Assembly (NCBI GenBank): GCA_003152595.1
Contig: PMAM01000210.1
Span: forward strand, 5,176-17,946
Source of the DNA: Acidobacterium sp.
GTDB taxonomy: Bacteria > Acidobacteriota > Terriglobia > Terriglobales > Acidobacteriaceae
Direction: 5' to 3'
Length of the DNA: 12,771 nucleotides
This document shows positions 1 through 5,839 of this stretch, one piece after another (the stretch's first letter is position 1; each line of letters starts with the position of its first letter). The position numbers and the translations under genes are program-made. The notes under the pieces are model-generated. The model was not told the DNA's origin. It saw only the letters and a list, made by a program, of their open reading frames with translations, and did not search any database.

Positions 1-435
1 GCGCTCGAGCTGGCGTCGAAGGCCTGGGGCGAATCCGACAGCGAAACATGGATTGCGCCGCGGAGGCGGGGCGGACGATGGCTGGTTCGCATCTCCGATG
101 TGCGGTTCGGCATGCGCGGCGGAAGAGGGCGTTACCGGCACCAGGCACATGAGACGAATCAGGTGCGGCAGAGAGTGTGGGAGCGGCACCGCGCCTGGCT
201 GGAGGTGGACTATCCGGATGGTGCCAGGATGTCCGAGTCAGAGTTGCCTGCCTGTTACAAGGCTCTGTTTCTGATGGCCAGCCATCTATGGGGCGAAAAC
301 TGCCTGGGTTTATATCTTCCCGTGCAGGACGTTACTGTGCCGAATATGGGCGACCTGATCGCCAGCATCCGCTGGGCGGCGAAGAATGGAACACCGCTGC
401 CCTTCCTTCACGAACCCGAAGAAGAGAAAGCGTAG
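1..435 (+). CDS. Hypothetical protein, 3' part (5' end outside window)
   Basis: The frame is open from the first base of the window to a TAG at 433-435, giving 144 residues, so this is probably the C-terminal part of a gene that starts upstream. An internal ATG at position 100 could also serve as a start, giving 111 residues. The first half is rich in Arg and Gly and looks basic. The second half looks like a folded domain, with a helix around ELPACYKALFLMASHLW, then NCLGLYLP and PNMGDLIASIRWAA, and it ends in an acidic and lysine tail (EPEEEKA). I do not recognise the family and see no signal peptide or membrane segment. The stop is immediately followed by the dapD stop on the other strand. 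The downstream half is more convincing as coding than the Arg/Gly-rich start. Confidence 0.55.
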   Translation, partial: ALELASKAWGESDSETWIAPRRRGGRWLVRISDVRFGMRGGRGRYRHQAHETNQVRQRVWERHRAWLEVDYPDGARMSESELPACYKALFLMASHLWGENCLGLYLPVQDVTVPNMGDLIASIRWAAKNGTPLPFLHEPEEEKA

Positions 436-1287
436 TCAGCGCAGCAGATCTTCAAGCGCGAGACTGAGCTCGGTTTTTTCGTCGCGATACTTGGCGATAA
501 CCGGCGTGTAAAGGCTGAGGCCCCACTCTTTGCCCTTGCCCTGGCTCACGGCGCGCGCACCAGGCACAACAACAGCACCTTCGGGAACAATCAGCGGATT
601 GTCGCGATCGGCTCGCAGGACTTCGCCGCGCACGGCATCGTAGAGCGGCGTACCGCGCGTGAGGATGGTTCCGGCGGCGAGCACCGCTTTGCTGCGGACG
701 ATGGTGCCCTCATAGACGCCGCAGTTGCCGCCTACCAGCACGTCGTCTTCAAGGATGACCGGGCTGGCGTTGACCGGCTCAAGGACGCCGCCCACCTGCG
801 CGGCGGCGGAGAGGTGTACGCGCTTGCCGATCTGGGCGCAACTGCCGACCAGAGCGTGCGAGTCGATCATGCTGCCTTCATCGACATACGCGCCCACGTT
901 CACATAGCTGGGGGGCATCATCACGACGCTGCGAGCGAGGTAGGCTCCGGCGCGAACAGAGGAGCCGCCGGGAACGATGCGGATGCCGTGATCGGGTGTG
1001 AATTGACGCGCCGGGTAAGTGTCCTTGTCGACGAAGGAGAGGCCGTAGCCCGAGGCCCGAAGCTGCCCGATGCGAAAGCCGAGCAGAATGCCCTGCTTGA
1101 CCCAGGCGTTCACCCGCCAGCCGGTTGGGGAGGAGGCGTCGGGTTCAGCGGCGCGCACGAGGCCGGCTTCGAGCGCCAGACGCAACTCCAGGAAGGCTTC
1201 CATGGCGGCACGATCGCCGACAGCCGCGCCACCTTCCGCAATGTAAGGTTCGATTCTTGCTTTGAGGGCTTCGCTCTGATCCGCCAT
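436..1287 (-). CDS. dapD: 2,3,4,5-tetrahydropyridine-2,6-dicarboxylate N-succinyltransferase (DapD)
   Basis: DapD is a cytoplasmic enzyme that transfers succinyl from succinyl-CoA to tetrahydrodipicolinate in the succinylase branch of lysine and meso-diaminopimelate synthesis. From the ATG at 1287 the protein is 283 residues, close to the roughly 274 of E. coli DapD. The N-terminal helical part contains GWRVNAWVKQGILLGFR (about 56-72). It is followed by a left-handed beta-helix of hexapeptide repeats with the family signature YVNVGAYVDEGSMIDS and VGSCAQIGKRVHLS (about 128-160) and GGVLEPVNASPVILEDD (166-182). Asp142 (MIDS) and Glu193 (YEG) sit where catalytic residues are reported in mycobacterial DapD. 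An upstream in-frame ATG at 1326 would add 13 residues; neither start has a good Shine-Dalgarno, and I prefer 1287 for fit to the family N-terminus. The gene lies 70 bases after a 67-residue unknown gene on the same strand and is probably cotranscribed with it. Confidence 0.96.
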   Translation of the reverse strand: MADQSEALKARIEPYIAEGGAAVGDRAAMEAFLELRLALEAGLVRAAEPDASSPTGWRVNAWVKQGILLGFRIGQLRASGYGLSFVDKDTYPARQFTPDHGIRIVPGGSSVRAGAYLARSVVMMPPSYVNVGAYVDEGSMIDSHALVGSCAQIGKRVHLSAAAQVGGVLEPVNASPVILEDDVLVGGNCGVYEGTIVRSKAVLAAGTILTRGTPLYDAVRGEVLRADRDNPLIVPEGAVVVPGARAVSQGKGKEWGLSLYTPVIAKYRDEKTELSLALEDLLR

Positions 1288-1357
1288 ATCGGTCTGATTC
1301 AGAATACCGGGATTGGCTATCCGCATGGCCGTCCGTATCGGGATTCAGAGGGCGGGA

Positions 1358-1561
1358 TCAACGGCGGTTGCCGCCGCCCCAGAAGAGGTCATCGAGGGCG
1401 CGCGCGGTGAGGTGCGAACTGGTGGTGCCGTCGGACTGCCGCTCGACGATCTCCGTGCAGGTGCGCGCTCCCTTCGCATCCACGTCGTAGAGGTAGGAGA
1501 CGGTGCCGTCTTCCGAGGTTACGCGGAGATGCGTGTTGTCCATCCAGGCTTCCTTCGCCAT
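1358..1561 (-). CDS. Small hypothetical protein, 67 residues
   Basis: I do not recognise this protein. The start is well supported: a GGAGG (1567-1571) sits five bases before the ATG at 1561. Residues 11-45 alternate hydrophobic and polar positions with turn motifs (SEDGT, DVDAKGA), which suggests a small beta-sheet fold. The C-terminus has a short helix (LTARALDDLFW) and a Gly/Arg tail. There is no signal peptide or membrane segment and only one cysteine (35). It lies directly upstream of dapD on the same strand, 31-70 bases away depending on the dapD start, so the two are likely one transcript. A role linked to dapD is possible but nothing in the sequence shows it. Confidence 0.7.
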   Translation of the reverse strand: MAKEAWMDNTHLRVTSEDGTVSYLYDVDAKGARTCTEIVERQSDGTTSSHLTARALDDLFWGGGNRR

Positions 1562-1621
1562 GAAAACCTCCGGCCGCCGGAGCGGCAGGAATATTCCATG
1601 CGCCGGGGGTTTTGTAAATCA

Positions 1622-1644
1622 AGTGGATAACAGGGTTTTCCACT
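1622..1644. promoter_or_regulatory. Near-perfect 23-bp dyad in divergent intergenic region
   Basis: The arms AGTGGATAAC (1622-1631) and GTTTTCCACT (1635-1644) are inverted repeats matching at 9 of 10 positions around a 3-base centre (AGG). The dyad lies between the divergent 67-residue gene and thiL, about where an operator acting on either promoter would be. The left arm also resembles a DnaA box in reverse (TGTGGATAA with one change). Its function is unknown; an operator is an inference from symmetry and position only. Confidence 0.4.
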
Positions 1645-1736
1645 GAGTAAGCGTGTGTTGAACGCGGCCGGGGTGCGATTTTGCAGCGCGCGCAGTGCAA
1701 TCGGCCCGACAGATATGCTGTTCGCAGGGAATCTCA

Positions 1737-2765
1737 GTGGCTTCGCGTTCTCCATCCCGGACGATTCCTGGCGAGCTGGCGCTGATTGAAGCCATCCGTC
1801 GCCAGGCGGGGCGCGGGTCCGCGGCATCGCGAGCGGTTCGATTGGGGATTGGCGACGACTGCGCTATCCTCCGGCCCAGGCTTGGCTACGAGATTTGCGT
1901 GACGACGGATTTCACCCTGGAGGGCCGGCACTTCAGGCGCGCTTGGCATCCGCCAGAGTCGGTTGGACACCGATGCCTGGCGCGCGGGCTGAGCGATCTG
2001 GCAGCGATGGGTGCAGAACCGATGGCGGTGTTTCTATCTCTGGCGGTTCCTGCGCGGTTGCCGGCGCGCTGGGTGGAGCGATTCCTGCACGGATTTCTCT
2101 CGCTGGCGAGACGGCACAATGTGGCGCTGGCCGGCGGAGACACGGCCGAGTCGCCGGCGATTCCAGGCAGTCGTGCCGGGCTGATCCTCGCGGACATCGT
2201 GGCGCTGGGGCAGACGCCACGGGGCAAGGCGCTGCTGCGCTCAGGTGCGAGGCCGGGCGATCGAATTTACGTTACGGGCACGCTGGGCGGAGCGGTGGCG
2301 GAACTGGCCGCGCTGGAGAAGAGTCCTCGGAGATTCGCAGGACTGACCGAGGCCGCGCGAGGGCATCCGCATCTTTATCCTGAGCCGCGGATTGCGGTGG
2401 GGCGGCGGCTGCGCGGGTTGGCGAGCGCGGCCATCGATGTCAGCGACGGATTATCGACGGACCTCACCCATCTGTGCGAAGCCTCCGGTGTCGCGGCGTC
2501 GATTGATCGGGCCGCGCTGCCGGTCGATCCTCTGGCGCAGAAGGGTGCGGACGCGATCCATCAGGCGCTCGATGGCGGCGACGACTACGAGCTGCTGTTC
2601 ACGGCGGCGCCTGGAGCACGCGTACCGCGGAGAATAGCGGGGGTTCCGGTGCACGGGATTGGCGAGATCCGGAAACGGACACGCGGGCGGGACCGGATCA
2701 CGATGCAAACCGATGATGGGAAGACAGTTGTGGTCAGGCCATGCGGTTTTGAGCACTTCCGCTGA
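1737..2765 (+). CDS. thiL: Thiamine-monophosphate kinase (ThiL)
   Basis: ThiL phosphorylates thiamine monophosphate with ATP to thiamine diphosphate, the active cofactor. The preferred start is the GTG at 1737, preceded by AGGGA six bases upstream (1726-1730), giving 342 residues. A GTG at 1695 in the same frame would add 14 residues but has no clear ribosome site. The PurM/ThiL-type motifs are all present in order: GIGDDCAI (37-44, metal and nucleotide binding), VTTDFTLEGRHF (55-66), LSDLAAMGA (85-93), AGGDTAESP (132-140), DRIYVTGTLGG (175-185), DVSDGLSTDL (234-243) and GGDDYELLF (280-288). The length fits the family, which is usually 310-350 residues. It is transcribed away from the 67-residue/dapD unit, and the next gene begins about 200 bases downstream, so it is probably monocistronic. 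Confidence 0.95.
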   Translation: MASRSPSRTIPGELALIEAIRRQAGRGSAASRAVRLGIGDDCAILRPRLGYEICVTTDFTLEGRHFRRAWHPPESVGHRCLARGLSDLAAMGAEPMAVFLSLAVPARLPARWVERFLHGFLSLARRHNVALAGGDTAESPAIPGSRAGLILADIVALGQTPRGKALLRSGARPGDRIYVTGTLGGAVAELAALEKSPRRFAGLTEAARGHPHLYPEPRIAVGRRLRGLASAAIDVSDGLSTDLTHLCEASGVAASIDRAALPVDPLAQKGADAIHQALDGGDDYELLFTAAPGARVPRRIAGVPVHGIGEIRKRTRGRDRITMQTDDGKTVVVRPCGFEHFR

Positions 2766-2973
2766 AGCGGGGGATGGGCAGGGCGCTGCAAAAAGGTGAT
2801 CCGTGCGATGGCAACGCAGGTCCCACCTCGGTCGCATCGTAGTAAACGGTTACCCATCGGGCTCCTGCGAACGCCCGGACCGGTAATCCGCGCGATCTGA
2901 TCCCCACACGTCCCTGGACCAGGACCGCACCGGCCCTGTTCAACGCATCATTTTTCGGCTCAGGAGGCCCCCG

Positions 2974-3381
2974 ATGAAGGGGATCGGTGCACGCCGCGGC
3001 ATTCTCATCGTCGATGACGATCCCGCCATCACGGAATCGCTGGCGATCATCTTCGAACAGCACGGGTACGAGGTCCAGTGTGCGCTCTCGGCGGAAGAGG
3101 CGATCGAGATTATTGCGCGCTGGGAGCCCGACCTGGCGATTCTCGACGTGATGCTCCCGCGCATGAACGGCATCGATCTGGCGATGGTCCTGAAGGCGAA
3201 TCGCCCCGCCTGCCATTTGGTGCTGTTCTCCGGCCACGCAGGCACTCCGGCACTGATGGAGGAAGCCGCCAAGCGGGGCACCATGTTCGAGATTCTCGCC
3301 AAGCCGGTTCATCCACTCTTCATGCTGGATTTTGTCGCGAGCCTGTTTGCGGACGCGCCCAAGCGGGCGGCGGGGATGTAA
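2974..3381 (+). CDS. Stand-alone response-regulator receiver protein
   Basis: This is a 135-residue CheY-like receiver (REC) domain with no output domain. The phosphorylation pocket is complete: acidic residues at Asp15/Asp16 (LIVDDDP), the phospho-acceptor Asp58 (LAILDVMLPRMNG), the switch Ser86 (LVLFSGH) and the conserved Lys110 (ILAKPV). The start is firmly set by AGGAGG (2962-2967) six bases before the ATG. The domain ends near residue 127 and only a short basic tail (APKRAAGM) follows. No histidine kinase lies nearby, so the partner must be encoded elsewhere. It probably acts by protein-protein contact, as a phosphorelay intermediate or CheY-like signal, rather than as a DNA-binding regulator. 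The 208-base gap after thiL suggests its own promoter, though I see no convincing -35/-10 pair. Confidence 0.92.
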   Translation: MKGIGARRGILIVDDDPAITESLAIIFEQHGYEVQCALSAEEAIEIIARWEPDLAILDVMLPRMNGIDLAMVLKANRPACHLVLFSGHAGTPALMEEAAKRGTMFEILAKPVHPLFMLDFVASLFADAPKRAAGM

Positions 3382-3460
3382 GGGCGCTCCGGCAACACCG
3401 GCGCTTCGATGTCTGAACTGACCCACGGGGACGCGGCGTGAATCTGACCGAAAATTTGAA

Positions 3461-3493
3461 GGCCCCGGCTCTCCTCATCGGAAAACCGGGGCC
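3461..3493 (-). terminator. Candidate rho-independent terminator of rnpB
   Basis: Perfect 8-bp GC-only arms, GGCCCCGG (3461-3468) and CCGGGGCC (3486-3493), flank a 17-base loop. Read on the minus strand, the hairpin begins about eight bases after the 3' end of the RNase P RNA and is followed by TTCAAATTTTC, a broken U-tract. On the plus strand no T-run follows, so it better suits rnpB than the receiver gene. The imperfect U-tract and long loop limit confidence. Confidence 0.5.
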
Positions 3494-3500
3494 ATGACAA

Positions 3501-3964
3501 CAAGCAGACCTGTAAGCCGGATTCTGTCGAGGACGGCCATTCCTCTGGGCGACGCATTGCTGCGGCGCTCGTGTGTAGCGACCTACCCGGAACTTTCGGC
3601 CTGTGAACCGGCCCCCCGCGAGCTTCGCTCGCCGGGGTGGCTTTCCAGGTCGCCCCTTCGGGGCTGCCGCGCCGGGCCGGCGCGTGCCGGCATTGCTGCC
3701 GGACTCGTTCCCTATTTGGTCTTGCTCCGTGTGGGGTTTACCGTGCCTCCGCCGTTGCCGCCGGAGCGGTGCGCTCTTACCGCACCTTTTCACCCTTACC
3801 CTGACCCCTCGCGGGGTGCGGGCGGTTTGTTTTCTGTGGCACTGGCCGTCCCTGGGTTTTGACGCCCAGGTCCCGGATGTTATCCGGCACACTGCCCTGC
3901 GGAGTCCGGACTTTCCTCTGCCGCATCGCTTGCGCTTTGCAACAGCGGCCGCCCAGTCTGCCTG
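3501..3964 (-). ncRNA. rnpB: RNase P RNA (type A), M1 RNA
   Basis: This is the catalytic RNA of RNase P, which removes 5' leaders from pre-tRNA. On the minus strand it carries the universal core: GAGGAAAGTCCGGACT (3903-3918), followed by CGCAGGGCAG, then AGGGTAAGGGTGAAA and GGTGCGGTAAGAGCGCACC, ACGGTAAACCCCAC and GGAGCAAGACCAAATAGGG, and near the 3' end ACAGAATCCGGCTTA (3513-3527), which pairs in P4. The ends are set by helix P1, in which CAGGCAGAC (3956-3964) pairs with GTCTGCTTG (3501-3509) over nine base pairs including one G-U. The molecule is about 464 nt against 377 in E. coli. The extra length sits almost entirely between AAATAGG and GGGTAGG (3589-3710, about 122 nt against about 30), which holds several GC-rich hairpins. 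The open frames over this stretch on both strands are not genes. Confidence 0.96.
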
Positions 3965-3971
3965 CATCTCT

Positions 3972-3977
3972 ATTCTA
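3972..3977 (-). promoter_or_regulatory. Candidate -10 element of rnpB
   Basis: The minus strand reads TAGAAT, ending seven bases before the first paired base of rnpB P1 (3964), the right distance for a sigma70-type -10 box. No good -35 match is visible upstream. The first three bases, TAG, are also the stop codon of the membrane protein gene upstream, so the promoter is embedded in its 3' end. Confidence 0.45.
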
Positions 3978-4892
3978 GCGTGGACTCACTGGGACCGGAG
4001 TGAGAGATAGGGCGGACTGCATTTCCAGGGCAGATGGAACCGAACCCGGCACGGGCTCAAGCGCCACCTGGCAAAGTTCCTCCGAGTAGCCGCTGCGCAG
4101 GAAGGCGTGCCCGCAGAAGCGATGGGTTTCGCGATAGCCATGCGCCTCGGCGTAATCGATGATGTGGAAAGCATCGTTCAGCGGCACGCTGTTCAGTGTG
4201 GCGAGGTTGGGCTTGACCCAGTCCTCGCTGACGTCGGCGTTGTGCTCGCTCCAGTTCCAGCCGCCGAAAACGATGACGTCAGGATGCGTGGCGATGGCGA
4301 AGGGAGCGCGCGCATCATTCCGCGGCTCCTGGCTCCAGATCCACCAGGTCGCCGGCTGGTTGAAGTAGAGCGGACCCTGAAACCATGCCGCGATGCCGAT
4401 GGAGTGATAGCCGAAACCGGCAATGCGCTTCCCAGCTTCGTTTGTCTTCAGCCATTGCGCCATCGCTTCATCGCCGGAGTAAGGCTTGTGGATGTCGTCC
4501 CAGACCGCATGCGCGGTCCACTGCATCTGATTCAGACCGACCACAACAAGAGCTGCCACCGTGAGGCCGTTCAGCCATTTCTTATACCAGCGCGATGAGG
4601 GTTCGGCCGGCCACGTGAGCCACAGAGAAGCGATCAGCGCTTCCCAGATCATGCCGGCATGGCGCGGGGCCAGATACATCCAGGTGAAGACCACAAGCAT
4701 GAGCGCCCAGGGCATGAGACCAACCCAGCCGATCTGGCCCCATGCTGATCTGAAAACAAGCGCCTGCGCAATCGCCAGGGCACAGGCGATCAGCGCGAGA
4801 ATTCGGAAATTGGAGACCGGAAGCGTGAGAACCCCGAGGAAGCGCGCGATCTGTGCCGGCGCGCTTCGCCCGCAGTCTTCTGGAAAGACGGC
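3975..4892 (-). CDS. GT-C-type membrane glycosyltransferase, C-terminal part (frameshifted)
   Basis: This is the second half of the membrane protein that begins at 5839, now in a different frame. The frame reads AVFPEDCGRSAPAQIARFLG, followed by strongly hydrophobic segments (LALIACALAIAQALVF; GWVGLMPWALMLVVFTWMYLA; IWEALIASLWLTW; GLTVAALVVVGL), then a soluble tail of about 190 residues rich in Trp and Tyr (GFGYHSIGIAAWFQG, PATWWIWSQEP, VIVFGGWNW). The first ATG in this frame is at 4715. The upstream hydrophobic stretch 4716-4892 has no ATG, GTG or TTG, so it cannot start on its own and must continue the upstream gene. One added base in the GGGG run (4892-4895) would fuse the parts into about 621 residues. 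Its stop overlaps the rnpB -10. Whether this is a real mutation or a sequence error cannot be told here. Confidence 0.7.
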   Translation of the reverse strand, partial: AVFPEDCGRSAPAQIARFLGVLTLPVSNFRILALIACALAIAQALVFRSAWGQIGWVGLMPWALMLVVFTWMYLAPRHAGMIWEALIASLWLTWPAEPSSRWYKKWLNGLTVAALVVVGLNQMQWTAHAVWDDIHKPYSGDEAMAQWLKTNEAGKRIAGFGYHSIGIAAWFQGPLYFNQPATWWIWSQEPRNDARAPFAIATHPDVIVFGGWNWSEHNADVSEDWVKPNLATLNSVPLNDAFHIIDYAEAHGYRETHRFCGHAFLRSGYSEELCQVALEPVPGSVPSALEMQSALSLTPVPVSPR

Positions 4893-5839
4893 CCCGGCCG
4901 CATCGGCAGTTCGCCGGGCAGGGGATGCAAGCCCTCCACCTTTTCCTGCTGCAATTCGGCTTTCGCTGTCTGGCTGCCGAAAGCGGCCCAGATCTTCTGC
5001 GTGGACATCTGGATGTTCTTGCCCGCAGGGAAGTCCACGTCGCTGGGCGGAAAGACGGTGACGAAAACGAGCATCCAGAAGCAGCAGAGAATCGCCGCGG
5101 GGCCGGTTTTAGAGACCGGTCTCCTGGCACGGGCTTTGCGGCGGAGCAGTGCGAGAGCCACGATAGCGAAGCCGATGGATGCGACGAAGCCGTGAACGGA
5201 GAGGTTCGCCATGAGGCCGAGAATGATGGCGAGCCAAACCAGCTGTCCCCGTCGCGCGGGATGATCCTCGCGGCTCATGTTGCGGAGAACGGCGGCGGCT
5301 GGAAAAGCCAGAATCGCAAACAGCACATAGCTGCGCGCGACCACGGCATCCTGGTACGCGAGCCAGAATCCGAAGGGCAGAAGAGCTTTCAGGATCAGCG
5401 GGAAGGGTGACCAGCGCAGCAGCACATAAACGCCGGCGAGTGCGACCAGCCCGGTGATCCAGCGCATGCCGATGTAGCCGACGTGCATGCGCGCCAGGAC
5501 CCAAAGAAAGCTGTGCCACAGTCCCGGCGAGCCTTCGTAGCGGATGGCGTGGAACAGCGTGTGCCAGAAGCCCTGGTCGCGGGCCAGCAGCCACGCCTGC
5601 GCCTCGTCGGCCCATGGTTCGTGGAAGGGGATCGCGACAGCAATCAAGGCGGCGTATCCGACGAGGACCGCCAGCTGCACCCATTGCTGGAATCGCGCAG
5701 CACGCGATTGCCGGCGCTCCTCCCGGAGATACTCTTCATCGACAAGGAACGGGCGCGCGCGCTCCGGCTCGAGGGCGGGCTCCGGCCACGCCACTGGGTT
5801 GGTGCGGAGGACAGCGTTGCCTGGGCGGAATCGGTTCAT
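4790..5839 (-). CDS. GT-C-type membrane glycosyltransferase, N-terminal part (frameshifted)
   Basis: This is a polytopic inner-membrane protein of the GT-C style (ArnT/PMT-like), which uses lipid-linked sugars to glycosylate substrates outside the cytoplasm. The ATG at 5839 overlaps the epimerase stop as ATGA. A GTG at 5848 is an alternative start. After a cytoplasmic N-terminus of about 50 residues, TM1 lies at about 54-71. The first outer loop holds HEPWADEAQAWLLARD, with the Asp-Glu pair (78-79) typical of GT-C catalytic loops, and RYEGSPGLWHSFLW. Further membrane segments lie at about 128-141, 146-161, 166-184, 199-232 and 247-265. From about residue 317 (near 4892) the frame turns Arg/Ser-rich and ends at 4790 without hydrophobic segments, while the other frame continues them. 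I infer a lost base near 4892-4895. The substrate is unknown. Confidence 0.75.
   Translation of the reverse strand: MNRFRPGNAVLRTNPVAWPEPALEPERARPFLVDEEYLREERRQSRAARFQQWVQLAVLVGYAALIAVAIPFHEPWADEAQAWLLARDQGFWHTLFHAIRYEGSPGLWHSFLWVLARMHVGYIGMRWITGLVALAGVYVLLRWSPFPLILKALLPFGFWLAYQDAVVARSYVLFAILAFPAAAVLRNMSREDHPARRGQLVWLAIILGLMANLSVHGFVASIGFAIVALALLRRKARARRPVSKTGPAAILCCFWMLVFVTVFPPSDVDFPAGKNIQMSTQKIWAAFGSQTAKAELQQEKVEGLHPLPGELPMRPGPSFQKTAGEARRHRSRASSGFSRFRSPISEFSR

Noticed and set aside
814..1410. 198-codon plus-strand open frame
   Set aside because: It is antisense to dapD and the 67-residue gene and has no recognisable protein features.
1622..1644. Replication origin suggested by DnaA-like boxes
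   Set aside because: There is only one imperfect inverted pair, with no cluster of boxes, AT-rich unwinding region or dnaA/dnaN nearby.
3383..3406. Hairpin after the receiver gene as its terminator
   Set aside because: The stem has a bulge (CCGG pairs plus GCG/CGC) and no T-run follows, so it is not a convincing intrinsic terminator.
2734..3426. 230-codon minus-strand open frame
   Set aside because: It is antisense to the receiver gene, which has a full set of receiver motifs and a strong ribosome site.
3320..3967. 215-codon minus-strand open frame, with plus-strand frames 3494-3862 and 3603-4010
   Set aside because: They cover the RNase P RNA. The conserved RNA core and P1 pairing explain the sequence, and the peptides are low-complexity Arg/Pro/Gly.
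3975..4715. Separate gene starting at the ATG at 4715
   Set aside because: Hydrophobic coding continues upstream of this ATG in the same frame with no usable start, so it is better seen as the second half of a frameshifted gene.
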